Shown here: in pieces, positions 23,054 to 34,870 of the stretch | Layout of the letters: the number at the start of each line of letters is the position of its first letter | Numbering within the stretch: the stretch's first letter is position 1 | The notes under the pieces: generated by a model | Seen by the model: only the letters and a program-made list of their open reading frames with translations | Told to the model about the DNA's origin: nothing | Databases searched by the model: none | NCBI GenBank assembly: GCA_004123355.1 | Contig: SCHM01000004.1 | Span: 2,232,001 to 2,296,000 of the forward strand | DNA length: 64,000 nucleotides | From: Amphirosellinia nigrospora | Taxonomy: Eukaryota > Ascomycota > Sordariomycetes > Xylariales > Xylariaceae | Reading direction: 5' to 3' | Made by a program: the position numbers and the translations under genes

Positions 23054-24392
23054 TGGTCATTTCCGAGGACGACGACAGGGTGTATCCATCATTGCGGCTG
23101 ATATGTAGCGACAGGGGAGGCACAACAGTGAAAGGTAAAGGCATTTGCCTGGTCTGGTCCCGTGACGCGTCTTTGTAAGGTGTTGGCACAGATGAAAATG
23201 CTCGGCCTACTCTAGAAACATACAGAGATAGAGACTTGAGAGGTATAAAGCTGAAGGACGGAGGTGACGGTTAGTGACGAAGGCAATGCGGACGATCGAC
23301 ATTCGGTTTCGGCAGGTAGATCGCGGCTCTAGGTCTGGGCGAACGTCGCTAGGCCCCCTTCCCGGAACGAGTGGCAGATACTGCTGCAACCTGGGCCTTC
23401 GAGGATCTGACAAGGTAAATAATGACTGATGGCGGCTAGCTAGATAGACTACGCATTTCCGACTTGAGAAAATGAAAGTTGGTGAGGACAAATGCAGCAT
23501 ATAGGAGCGTCGTCTCGAATGGTGGGCGGCTCTGGTAGCCTAGAAGCTGGAGCCACTGGCTGCCAGTGCTAGGTTTCCCCCCAGGCCCCACTCATATTAC
23601 CTAACACACCTCAGCTGATGGTTCAGGCAGGCATGCTTACTTAAGGTAGCGGGCCGCTGCCATTGTCTATTTTTGGCATTGCTGATACCAATGGTTGGAC
23701 TTTACGAGGCCTTCTAAGTCGAGCATGTTCAGTTTATACCATAGCCTTATCACCAAAAATCTCATCCTAAAATCTAAGAACAGTACCATAATTAATAGCG
23801 CATTGATGTCAATTTATATGGGCGAGACACGTTGTAGGAAGGCATAGGGCATTCTTCATTCTGATACTGAGACGAATATCTTTATCCGTGAAAATAATAT
23901 CACGGTGATCCTACTGATGAGCGCGTGACGCCGATAACGTTCCATAATACAACAGAGTAAGATACAAGCCATTCTCCCCGAAGGCCATTGCCAGTCCGAT
24001 TAGCGCCAGGAGGGCTTGCGTCGGCGGAAATAAAGGGCCATAGGCGTTAAAATAGGGGACAGCCGGGACGAATTACACATGCCCATAGGATGCTGCCATG
24101 ATAAAACGCTCATGCCCATAATTGTATGGTGCAGTTGGCCAATTCAAGAAACAGAGATCTTGGTCGGTCGCTGCGGAAGAAATCCACGCACGAAAGTCAG
24201 CGCTGCTTTTCGTGCGTGGCGAGCAACATCATCCGGTTTGCTTTTCTTTTTGTCCACCGCCGGGGCCGGCTTTCCCTTGATCGACGAGGTTGTCGTGGTA
24301 GTAGAGCTGGAGGAGGTGGAAGGTGGAGAAGACGGGACTACAGACGCAGCACGAGCACGAGTCTGGAGCCTATCTGCAGGCCCGTCTAATCG
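23054..24392. other. Intergenic region between the STIMATE-like gene and SF3B6
   Basis: No gene recognised. Open frames at 23207-23500 (-) and 24079-24423 (+) lack family features; the latter overlaps the SF3B6 3' end and is a shadow. Confidence 0.5.
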
Positions 24393-25031
24393 TCAATCGA
24401 TGCCGTATTGTTTCTTGAGCTGACCTAAACTCTCCTGGCGGGCATGCACGTCGTCTTTTGACTCCTTCATCTTCAGGGTCTTCTCTGGTTGGTGCCATAG
24501 CACTGCAACTCGGTTAGCTCGCATACCACGAGGCAAACAGAAATGGATTGTGCAACGTACCAACAAGGTATCTGTTTTGGAAGTTGAAGCCATTCAGCTT
24601 CTCGAGTGCGTTCTTGGCATCCATCGCATTCCAGAAGACGACATAGGCGGTTCCCTTCGTCTCGCCAGAGATGCCCTTGCGGATTTGGCTTAATAACTGT
24701 TAGCTACGTGGTACGAATGGTGTAGCCGTGTGAGTGAGGAGCCGTACCGGATGAGCCCCGTCTCGTCAGGGTCAAAGAGCTTGAAAAGGTCGCCGTCTGT
24801 GACTTCGTAGCTAAAGGGCACCTATCAGAACACGGTCGGCTATAGGGGGCGGCATTTGCTTAGCAGCACGGTAGCGACTCACTTGAGGTTCTTGATAAAT
24901 AAGACTCTGTGTTGCAACACGTCAGTAAGTCGGGGTCGATGAGGCCGTTGCAGGCATAGCCATGTAATATAAGTAAGGGTGGGTGTTACTCACGGCAACT
25001 GCTCGGGGGCAAGCTTTCCGGCGCGACTCAT
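24393..25031 (-). CDS. SF3B6: Splicing factor 3B subunit 6 (p14), RRM protein
   Basis: Small U2 snRNP SF3b subunit that contacts the branch-site region and binds SF3B1. Five short exons on the minus strand start at ATG 25031 (MSRAGKLAPEQLP), with small introns between all of them. The RRM core is visible: RNP2 VLFIKNL, RNP1-type GTAYVVF, then DAKNALEKLNGFNFQNRYLV and VLWHQPEKT after the last intron. The C-terminus reads LGQLKKQYGID, very close to the human ending that contains KEKYGI. About 125 residues is normal for the family. Relative to human p14 there is a short insertion with DPDETGL between helix 1 and strand 2. The frame is intact across all exons. Confidence 0.9.
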
Positions 25032-26299
25032 ATCTTGATGGCTGTAAAATTCGTGGCTACTAAAGGGTGGTCCTGGTAATTGCACGATAGCGGCTTTTGC
25101 TCTAGGAAAGTGGATGTTGGGCTGAGGATCGGGGTAGAAGCCGATGCACGAGACGTGGGTTCAAGAGTATCAAGTTTGGAGAAGTGAGTCTCGAATGCCT
25201 GGGATGGCGACCAAGCACCCCATCACACGGACCGACCGGGGGGAGGTGACGCCCACCTTTTTTATCCTCTCCGGCCACGTGATAAGATAGAGTACTTGGC
25301 GTGCCACAGTATGCGCGTACCCTTGCGTTCCCCTCCTGACTGTCATGGGAGCATCTGATTTGTCGGCACAGATTCCGCGCCAGATTGATGTAACCTTCAT
25401 ACCTAAGTACAATGCAGTTAGTGTACCTATCAACGTGTTGCCCGCCAATTGCCTACATTCAGTCCTCTGGAGCACTTGACCTTTTCGAGCTTGTTCTTGT
25501 AGATGCATATTGTACTATCACATCCGCCATTTCGACAACTCCCAAGGCCCGCAACGTGGTGGCCGACGGGCCTCTACATCTGAAGGAGACAAGGCACACG
25601 GCTGACCAACTTCTCAACGTGAAATAGGAACGTATAGTAAAGTACAAAGATCCAATATATAGAGCGGAGATCGCATGCACGTGTAGGCGCTCCCTTGCTA
25701 CGTAGTAAGCTTGATTAGACACTAGCAGAGATGGGCCACCTTAGTCATCTCGGCCGATACGAGTTATATGAACGACATTTGCAGATTTAGGTGCACGACG
25801 GCTATATGACACCAATAGCATCGAACCTACTAGGCAACTCTTTAGCACTGTACTACTTTAAAGACAGGTTTTATATACCGTACGACGGTTTACTGAGACC
25901 CCTACTTACACAAGCCCACCTGTGTAGTTTGGAACCGCGTGCAAGGGATACTAAAAGTTGATACTAAAATCTAGTAAATAAACAGATTGAAGTTATCATT
26001 GGCTAGCATCAATCACATCACCTTGAGCCTAGACCCTTCTGCTCAACCTACAACATTGTTGACTTATAATACAATGTAGTGCTTAAAGCAAGCGTTGAAT
26101 ATGAGGGTTCAAAAACGAAACCTAAATAATAAAAAGCCAGACAACCTCAGCTGCCTAACTCGCAAATGCAGCGTATACCTACTCTCAACGAACCGCGCGA
26201 GCAACGCTGCTGCCCCATTCTACAGAAACTTACTAGCATGGACTGATACGTCTTCCAATCTGACAAAGCTTTATTGTAGTCATCTCTGCTAATGACGTA
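25032..26299. other. Start of the AT-rich accessory block, no gene seen
   Basis: The first 150 bases are the SF3B6 promoter. The rest has only short frames on both strands (for example 25170-25508 and 25459-25722) without recognisable features. Confidence 0.45.
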
Positions 26300-26650
26300 T
26301 GTGACAAGGGCAAGTGCTGAAGTGCTTGCAATGCAGCGTTCCATTCAACTAATAATCTCTTTGGGACCTATAGTGTCCATGATTTCCTACTTATCTCTAC
26401 AATGTAACCTCACCTTTGCCATTTGTCTATGGACAGATCTCGAGGCTTCCTCCATTAGTAAGGCCTTCGATTATAGGCTCTTTGAGAGGGGTCCGGACTA
26501 CACGACGCTATTTAACCAATACCCTTCTATCTCGAGCCCTGCGAAGGGGTCGGAGGTTGTTCGGCCTTCTAGGGCTTTGGGTGGCTCGTAGTTTTATGGG
26601 TTATCCGTATGACATTTATCACCTCGTCTTCCATGTCATACGCTGTAATG
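26300..26650 (+). repeat. Dispersed repeat A, copy 1
   Basis: Starts TGTGACAAGGGC and shares several blocks with two other copies at 28247 and 28600-28954. The strongest shared block with the inverted copy is GGTCCGGACTACACGACGCT near 26490, followed by CCAATACCCTTCTATC and AGGGGTCGGAGG. Its class is unknown: an old terminal repeat of a transposable element is likely, but no boundary duplication could be fixed. Divergence from the other copies is high, so it is an old fossil. Confidence 0.6.
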
Positions 26651-26913
26651 AGTTATTTGTCGAAGATAGACAAGCTGAGTGAGGAGGTTTACTAATAACT
26701 AGACACACATACACACAAAAAAGAGGTAGTAGTCAAATAATATGTTGTGGGTGGACATCAGCGCTTGTATAAACTTTTCCTAAAAATAGTAAGAACTCAG
26801 CCATAGAAGGGAAAATACTGGAGTCGTCGGGGTCAATCTCGGCGGTCTCTTCCGCTAATGAGATACAATTGATGTATTTGCCGGTTTTCATATCCGTGTG
26901 GTAACACAAACCT

Positions 26914-28193
26914 ATGAATCGTTCACCATATCCAGCCCCGCGTTTCATGCATCGCTGTGATGAGATATTTCAACTTTATTCCCTTGCGTCAACTTTCTTC
27001 GGCGCAAAACTAGTTACAACTAGTTGCGAGTCAGCCATGGAGAATATATGGACTGAGTTCGGAAAGCTTGACCTCAATAGTCGAAGCGACATTAATGTTA
27101 GGAACGAGATTCCCTTTCAGCCAACCGGCCACCTTGCCGCGAAATTGAACGATACACCCCGCTATCTGTTCCGTGTTTACTCCAAAAAGATCCGTGGAGA
27201 GAACACAAATGAGTGGGTAAAATCCGGTGCCGCCATAAACGGGACTTTGGACGATATTTTTGGCAGGGACGCTTCGCAGGTTGGGAAACTGCTAGATGAC
27301 CACCTTCAAACGCGCTGCCCTGTGGGGGATCCTTTCATGTCTTGGACAACCTCGCTTCCCTTCATAGTTCAATACGCTATATACAAGCATAGAAGGTACA
27401 GGGAGGACTTGCAAACAATTCAGCTTTGTGTTGTCGACACTACCAAGTTTCCAAGTGGGGTGTTCCTAAAAGACTTGGATTTGATCGACGAGTTTGAAGC
27501 CAAATACCCAAGTCTGCGTGACTTTCATGGCCTTCGAAGGAAGCAGCATAGGCTTTATTCGGGGTTTTTCTACTTCGGCGAGTACCTCTCTCAGGGACAA
27601 TTGAATATTAAGGGCCGCTCATGCATAGTGTCATGCGACAAAATCGTCAACGATGATTTATTCAAAATAGCCCCTTGTCTCAAAGATGAACTACAAATAT
27701 CTCCTGCGCGTTGGGCCAACGCTACTGTAGCCCTTCGAGAGCCGTTCTACCCTCTCTACAGTCAAAGCGTCGAGGAAACTCAACCTGCCAAATTGATAGC
27801 AGCTATGATGATCTCGCTGGAATTCTCGCCTGATTGGTTTCTCCCCATTTTTGCCAATCTAGTATCGTTTAGTCCTCGTCCCGCTCAAGATCCAGGGATT
27901 TGCGGGGTCATTATCTGTGTTTTTCCCTGTGAGTCCTTTCTGCTCTTGCTACTTTTTGTTCGTTCTCTAAGAACACAATAGCTCCAGCGAAGCGTTGCTC
28001 ATTGTCTGAGGGAACTACTGTCATTTCCGATGAAAAAATACCGGAAGTCCAACAGTTTGGGCGAATCATGCGTGATATCAAGGAAGACGGCATTCTTGAC
28101 AGATTCGCCAGCTGGCTGCATGGGATGGACAAGGACCAACTCGTGCCATTTCTGCGAGCGTTGGGTAGGGTGACGACACACGTCAGCCCTTAG
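26914..28193 (+). CDS. DUF7587-like fungal protein of unknown function
   Basis: Exon 1 26914-27928, a 53-bp intron, exon 2 27982-28193; 409 codons with no frame break. A second in-frame ATG at 27037 (MENIWTEFGKLDL) would give 367 residues. The centre carries PRYLFRVYSKKIRG, TSLPFIVQYAIYKHRR and SGVFLKDLDLIDEF, a pattern I associate with the fungal DUF7587 family, whose members are scattered in Pezizomycotina accessory regions; no activity is known. There is no signal peptide or transmembrane helix. The C-terminal exon has a charged helix (EVQQFGRIMRDIKEDGI). Repeat A lies about 260 bases upstream of the first ATG and 54 bases downstream of the stop, in the same orientation. The gene looks intact in contrast to many neighbours. 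Confidence 0.7.
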
Positions 28194-28246
28194 AGAGACA
28201 CTATATGTAACAAAGTCGCTATCTACTTCCAAAGATAGGAGATGGG

Positions 28247-28420
28247 TGTGACAAGGGCTCGTGCTCAAGTGCTTGGGACTTGGTGTTCTATTCTAATTTC
28301 CCTTTTTTCTATACGATGTAACTTTGCAGGTAGCCCTTATTATAGCCAAATTCAAGGGCTTCGTTGGACCTCCGGTCCTGGGGGTTCGTACTTCATGAGG
28401 CTATGTTGACTAGTAGATTG
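28247..28420 (+). repeat. Dispersed repeat A, copy 2
   Basis: TGTGACAAGGGCTCGTGCTC at 28247 matches copy 1 and, inverted, copy 3. Similarity fades after about 28420 (CATGAGGCTATGTTGACTAG). Old and diverged. Confidence 0.6.
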
Positions 28421-28599
28421 CTTTTGTCAGATAGTTGGGTTCCAGAGTGAAGTAGGTTCGCCGTTTGGTCACTAGTAGATAGAAGTGTAGAGGTAAGGCT
28501 TAATATAATTAATTCCCGAACATCTTGCCAGCGTTTGGTGCCATCTACCCTCGTGTGATCCTGGCACCTGACAATTTTCCTCTAAATGTCTAGGTACCA

Positions 28600-28954
28600 C
28601 TGAAGCCACTCTGCGTCACACGGACAGGCCACATAACCAAATGATCATGAGCCACACACAGTCCTAGATGGCCGGTGCCCTCCGACCCCTCTTTCGGAGG
28701 CTGAGACATCTGGAAGAAGATAGAAGGAGTATTGGTCAATATAGCCTCGTGTAGTACGGACACCTCTCGAGGAAGCCTAGGATCGGAGCTCCGTAAGGTT
28801 CATATGCTCTCAAATTCTGCCTATAAATAAGAGGCTTTAGGCAAGCTTACATTGAAGTTAGAAATAGGAAATTAGAGACCCTATAAACCCTGAAGATGAT
28901 ATTAGCTGGATAGAGCACTACGTCCCAAACACTTGAGCACAAACACTTGTCACA
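28600..28954 (-). repeat. Dispersed repeat A, copy 3 (inverted)
   Basis: Read on the minus strand it starts TGTGACAAGTGTTTGTGCTC at 28954 and continues through the block GGTGTCCGTACTACACGAGG, matching copy 1 over about 350 bases. Differences from copy 2 at the start are mostly C-to-T or G-to-A, as expected from repeat-induced point mutation. In plus orientation it has a TATAAATA box (about 28824) and ends in CA. Confidence 0.6.
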
Positions 28955-29045
28955 TCGTTAAACTCGGGATATTATATAAATATGTGTGATATTCTGCTTG
29001 GAAAGCTCGGTAGGCAAAGAAAAAAAGTGTATTAACACACTAGAA

Positions 29046-31138
29046 TCATTTTAATAGGTCGTGATAGTAGACAAGTAGATGAAGAAGATAAAGTAGATGA
29101 AGATAGAACTTCCGAACTTTACACATTACTCGCGGACATAGTAAACCCCGAATCGAACCTCGAGACGGTCTTCTCGCTGAGACCCCCACTCTGCCTCTCA
29201 CATCTTCGTTATTGCGAACTCGTCGCACAACCATCAAATGCCACGTCGCGAATGTAAGCGACGTGATAACGACAGTTACTACCACATATAGCCATATATA
29301 GGGACTTACAGTCATGATCTCCCCATGTGCTCCGCTCCATTCAAAGATCCCCATGGAAAAAAGTGTCTAGAAGAGAAACTGGCAGTTAGATTACTAAGTT
29401 AAGTAGGAATACTCTTTCATTGTGGAGAAGTCAAGGGAAACTGCCATATCCATGCAGCAAGCAAAAGAAACTGTGAGAGAGAAAAGGGAAGGCCTGCAAG
29501 GATAATTGATAAGGAAGGGACAGGACACACTGCGACGAATGTTGCTGGCAAAAAAATCATAGTTAACATAGAGATGGACTTCATGAGTTCGCTATCACGG
29601 CGAGTGTTCTTGGCCACTTGTAATCCATTGTGAGCTATTTCGAGGTTTGTGAATGTATCCTTGCGACCGATCTGATTCCATTCTACCGATTAGTCAGCCC
29701 GTATTCTTTACTCGAATTGAGAGGCCGCTTACTAGTTGGGATGCGAGACTAACACAGTTAATGATAGTTTCACATTTTTGGATATGCCCGTCAAACTCAT
29801 CCTCGAGGTGGTTGAGCCGATCCTTCAGTTTAAATCCAGAGGTAGGCCATCTAGCTGTTTCTGGCTTAACACCGTCCGCCATTTGGGATTTTGTTTGGGT
29901 TGAAAACGTCCTTGTCAAGCTCGTCGGCGTGCTGTATCATGGCCACTATCTTCCGCTTGAATTCCTGTAGCCCATTCCTTAGCTCTCCCATTTCTAAGCA
30001 GTCTCTTTTGCTGAAACTAAGGATGGTTCCGCCTGGCTATTGCTTTCCGTCGTCGCGCTGAAGCAGTCTGTAATTTAACGATTCGCTGGATTAATGCGGT
30101 TATTTTCTCATTGACCAGTTTATCTAACCTGTTCCGTTCGATCTCAGCGAACAGGACAACTGGGACCATGGGATGGAATTCCAACAAATCAGAGTTGGAT
30201 AGTTGTCCAATAATTTGGTTCGTGATGGCTTCATCGCACCCGTACATAACCACGTGACTTATTAAGGTACTCGGAGAATGTGACAGACATGGCTAAGTCA
30301 CCTTCCACTACAGCACTCGGAGTCAGTTATCGCTGTTTATAGCGTGAATTATGAGGGTGCAAGAACGTCGTGCGCTGAAATTGCCAAAACAGGAAGAAAA
30401 TATTTCCGAGAATTACGTACTGAAGCTGATGACCGACAATTATACACTGTAATGCAATGAATTTTCCTGAGTTAGTGATCGCTTTTACTGCTAAGTTTAT
30501 GTAGAGAATAACAACTAACCAATGGAATGTTGTTGAGGCAAGCTAGATGAGCAGAACTTTCGAATGAATGCGCAATCTGTGCTTCGATTGATAGTCCGGG
30601 CAATTGTTCCATGAATACGGAATGCATGAATAAGTGTTCGAAAGGTTGGCCTCGAGAAGGGCAAATACGACACAGCGGCCGGCTCCATTGCCGACTGGGG
30701 CTCTGGCACCACACTGTGATGAAGTTACTAATCGATGTGCTATGAATTGTAGTGCGACTGGCATACAGCAGGTTTACTTGACTTGAGAATTCGGGATTTG
30801 GTTTTAAAGGATTCTGATAGATAATCTGTAAGCGAGGATCTGTTAGGTGGCAGTGGAAATCTACTGTAGCCAACCAACTCTCCCATTCTTGATCAGATTC
30901 CAAGGAATCTTCTGGGAATATAATCCAGCCTGTATTCAATCGTCAACGATTAAGCGCGGGTCTCATGCAGTGAACACACTTTATATCGCGCTATGACCAA
31001 GGCATGGCATCGGATCGGATTGAAGTTTAGAATGTCCATATTCAAATCCCATACAGCATCGTCTGACCGAAGCCAGTCCATATTGAAAAACGATTTGTTC
31101 CTTAATGATGAGTCATTCAATGTAGCTGAGTTGTACAA
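29046..31138 (-). CDS. CorA-like fungal membrane protein
   Basis: Multi-exon gene on the minus strand. The C-terminal part has the CorA/ZntB-type two-helix end: a charged coiled-coil region (MKSISMLTMIFLP preceded by AKNTRRDSEL), helix 1 SMLTMIFLPATFVATLFSM across an intron, the loop MGIFEWSGA, and helix 2 YIWLYVVVTVVITSLTFATW followed by a basic tail. The classical Gly-Met-Asn motif after helix 1 is replaced here by SMGIFEW, common in the Pezizomycotina branch of this superfamily, so Mg2+ transport should not be assumed. The N-terminal half (from about 31138) is a soluble domain with VWDLNMDIL and WIIFPEDSLESDQEWESWL. The start codon is uncertain: no ATG opens the first frame, and the first in-frame ATG begins MDWLRSDDAVWD near 31080. 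Exon borders are only partly resolved. Confidence 0.65.
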
Positions 31139-31752
31139 ATGAAAGACAATAGGGACGATTGAACAGTATGGACGTATAGACTAGTATAGTAACCATCAGG
31201 TCACCATTAAATCCGGTTTGGCCTCAATAAGTATTGGTATAAATTTATCATTGAAATATAGATCTCAGAGAGACGGACTTCCTGGCGAGTTGGATCCGAT
31301 GTGGACGATAACAGCGCATATAACATGCAGCAACCAAGCCTGCATCACGGAAAGCCCCGGCTGCACAACCCCTCACTTCTCTTCGTATCTCTTAAAGCCT
31401 TATCATGATAGCCTGCATAACGAACTCTGCCTATCAGTTCTGATCGCCCTATTTTGATAATAGATATATAAGTCGGCCCAACAGCCTGCTGCCACTCGTG
31501 CAGTTTTATGCACGAGCAATTGCCCAGTTTCTATGAGTTAGAATTATATAGTTTTGGTGAATTGAGAAAGTATGCATGGAACTTACATAAAGCGAAACCC
31601 AGTATATACTTAAAGGTTGAGAGGATTGCAGTATACACCCCGATGAATCGTCCCTTCATACATCCTTGCTAGCCAGCGTGGGTTACTCAGTGCGCACGAT
31701 CATTCTTCCTTATTAAAGCACTTGTTGAAAACGTCAACTGCGTATTATCAAC
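31139..31752. other. Intergenic region
   Basis: No gene supported. Contains a perfect 8-bp inverted repeat CTCGTGCA/TGCACGAG with a 6-base loop at 31495-31516. Confidence 0.4.
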
Positions 31753-32017
31753 ATGCCTAATCAAGTTGTCGCTATTAAGTACAGTAGCAAGGCATTGTTG
31801 GAGAAGTATCTTTCGGAGCTGCTTGGAACAGCAATTTCGAGTTCTGTCGGTATGCGATTCGTGCAAGCCTAAAATATATCTAACATGTCATAACTTATAT
31901 TAAGTATATGTACGGCCAATGGACTATCGACATCCGCAGGCTCTTTCCCAGTTAGTGAGACGAATCTACATTGCGTACTGTTTCGATAACATCTGCATGA
32001 CCAAATCGCAACCCTAG
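31753..32017 (+). CDS. Small two-exon orphan protein
   Basis: ATG 31753 opens MPNQVVAIKYSSKALLEKY. The donor GTATGC at 31850 and an acceptor AAG ending at 31904, with a TCTAAC branch-like site, join to VYVRPMDYRHPQALSQLVRR and a stop at 32015-32017; 70 residues. No signal peptide, helix or known motif. The support is the clean splice model and plausible composition; it could still be chance or the 5' part of a larger decayed gene. Confidence 0.35.
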
Positions 32018-32856
32018 CAACCAATATAAGGAGACACTATCACGCCTCTCAGACGTTATGAGGTTATTAGTGACTATTGAAGCAGAGTGGATAGTTGCAG
32101 AAACCAATATATTAATGTCACGGGAAAGTGGGCCTCTAAATCGGTATTTATTAGGTAGGGACGACTCGACGATGGTCGGATGATCCTTGTATAATGTGTC
32201 ACAAGGATGTTGCTCATTTACTGGATACGAAGCTGACGGAGTCGCCGAATCTTACGAGTTTCAAACCTTCATGAAGGCCGATACGAGCACTGGCACAGGT
32301 CAGACTCCGGAGATTGTAGGAATAGATGCTGAATTGAGTGGGGTGTGGTACACTCTACCGACCTGTCTATATATTTTTGACAATAGATTTGAGGCAATTG
32401 AAATGTACAATACATAGAACCCTCATATCATGGCAATTTGGGGCGTAGTCGATCATTAGTTGGAATGATTCTATTCGAAGCCCTAGATCACCTGATACTC
32501 TACTTGCGATCGACGCTGAAGAGAATGCACTGGTTCACTTCCTCCGCTACTTCCACACCCCCATGAGAATAAACTTGCAAGCGTCAAGAGAACAAAGCCA
32601 CTTTGAAATTCGTCTAGTGAAGGAAGCCCATTTGACGAATCTGTCCGGAGGAACTGGCGTCTGGAAGGGGGGCTTTCGTCAGGATGAACCCACTATTGGA
32701 GAAGTAGACGCCGCCGGAGAGTCTCTGGATGGAGAAGGTGAAGTTGATCTAAGAGCAGGATGATCTTCTCGGAACCGAGATTCAATTGACGGTTATGGAC
32801 ATTACCGAGGGGGCCACGGTATGGGGCTAATTCGATCAAAATCTTCGCTATGGGGA
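32018..32856. other. Intergenic region with two short open frames
   Basis: Frames at 32187-32417 and 32563-32763 (+) have reasonable amino-acid composition (for example GGTGVWKGGFRQDEP) but no start context or family. They may be remnants of an accessory gene. Confidence 0.35.
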
Positions 32857-34870
32857 TCAGTGAAAGTTATCGGTGGTGAGACATTGCCGCTCGGTAGGAT
32901 CCGGCCCGAGCGTCGACGCTCGGGGAAGCGGTCGGGGCGGTTCGTGGGCTACAGTCCCATTGCTTCTTCTGAATGACTCTCTTGGTAGTAGCTTATAGTG
33001 CATGGAGATGTCGATTTTCAGGTATTCATCATCTTGGCTGCACAAGGTATTGTACTTCTCCAGATCTCTGTGAACTCGATACAGTTTGCACGTTTGTCAT
33101 CCGCGATCAGCAACATTTTTTCCATGATAAGACGCAAACAGTCATGAAGGTAACTGCCTTCGCGGGCGTGACTCTTGAGATTCTCGGCACACTACTCTTA
33201 GAATTAGTGAATTAAAGGTTGGATGATAAAGGCGCATGAATACTACTGGGTTACAGAATGCTTAATATATCGTTTGTCTCCGTCTATCACGAGAACTTGT
33301 CTTCGCAAAACTTAGTTCCAGTATACATTTGTCGTTCTTGCGATTCTCGTGAACTGTTGTAAAGCTCGGGCCCACCAATGAACCACGTTAGGAACTCCAG
33401 AAAACGCAGCCCAAGCTCCATATATCGTACTTCCTAGATAGAAACCCTTCATCTACCCGTTTTCCCCTTCCGGGCTTCGATATGTCGGCGAATGTGGCCT
33501 GTGGCTGGCAGGCGTGATCTCGTCCTTGCTGATGAAAACCGGTCAATCCGAAGTCTGAAATCTTTAGAAGATCCTCGGTTGAATTAAGATAACCGTGGCC
33601 GGCATCTTGCTTGAAATATAGTATGTTGGATGGTTTGATATCGCCGTGGATGCCAAGGGTTTTTCTCCGGGAATAAAAATCTTTGGACGGTTCAAGATGC
33701 CCCACCCGTGCAAGAATCCCAAACCAAACTCCCAGTAAGCCCTCAATTGGCCCGCGACCATTTGACCAGCTCATGGAAGTCTTCTGGCTCAGGTATAAGT
33801 GACCGAGGTTCTATCTTCCATAAATCGTCCAGGCTACCACCATTAGCCCATGGGAATATGAAAGAGTAGCGATTGCGCAAACGTAAGCCGCATGAACTGG
33901 GAGCAAGTGCTTCCTTGTTTTGAACTTTCTTCAGATTATCAAACTCGTTCTCAAATGGACCTTCATCTTCATCGAAAGCTCTTTTATTGCAAAATCCTTG
34001 GTTCCCTTGTGATTATAGTGTTAGCTCCTAGCGATGACTCCATTCATGCTAAACTAAGATTGGACCTCTGGCATTCTATGGTTGACTTACGAACGAATGA
34101 TGATCCGTGAATCACAACCTTTTGACTTTGGAATAACACCAAAATTTTCAAGCGGAACATACGCTCTATATTTCACCGCGTCTATAGAAACCCAGGCATG
34201 ATTGTCTGGTCTCGGTTTGTATAGGGCAGCTGGCCTTCTGGCGCTTTACCGAAAAGGGGCTTAGTAATGCACTGTGTTTGATAAAAGTCCGTTTTGTCTA
34301 CCGAATTCAGTCGTCGAAAAATCCCATCATCTGAGGATCAGATTGGTCAAGCGTGCTTCGTCTCATCAGCGCAAAATCTTTTGAATTATACCCTGTCGTC
34401 GACTTTCGGAACGGGAGATGTCTATCTCTGATCCCCTCTCTGAAGAAAGTAGTAATCGTGTGCAACTTATCTATAAGTACTAGGATGGCGAATATCTTTC
34501 GACTAACATGTTCCTCCCTGTCATTATCGCCAGGGTCACCACAGACATAGTTGACATAATGGTCGATATCGATCTGGCTGTCATTCAAAGCAAGTAGTTC
34601 CTTTCGTACCGCAACGCGATTGCAAAGAGCGTCGAGTTTGCCAAGAGGTAGGAATGTTTGTTTATCGTCAATTGCTGCGTTCACTCTTGCGGCTTTAAGT
34701 AAATATTTTAAAGAGTTTGAATCAGTTGATCCCGACCCAGGCCAAGTGGTAGAAGATGTCGTGGGACCACGATGCATCCGAGCTCGAGCGAGAAACCCAT
34801 AATCTACAACATATGACTCTGTACCGGGCTTCACAGGGATAGCCAGAGCATTGTTGCTGCAGTGAGACAT
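32857..34870 (-). CDS. Fungal-type protein kinase-like protein with conserved N-terminal extension (frame interrupted)
   Basis: The N-terminal region from ATG 34870 includes RKIFAILVLIDKL and FFREGIRDRHLPF, a module typical of a large Pezizomycotina family of orphan kinases. The kinase domain follows: the catalytic loop HGDIKPSNIL, the metal-binding segment ISDFGLT, and YDIWSLGCVF. The normal HRDxKxxN loop is represented by HGDIKPSN, with the catalytic Asp and Asn kept, so activity is possible. The frame changes at about 33392, where a single C is missing. Beyond it FLEFLTWFIGGPELY and then a helical tail (SYLHDCLRLIMEKMLLIADD) can be read before the stop at 32857. Several further breaks lie between 34300 and 33780. 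Substrate unknown; such kinases are often found near incompatibility-type loci, which is inference here. Confidence 0.65.
32905..32924. repeat. Perfect 20-bp palindrome
   Basis: CCCGAGCGTC followed directly by its reverse complement GACGCTCGGG, inside the 3' end of the kinase-like gene. GC-rich in an AT-rich neighbourhood. Confidence 0.95.
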
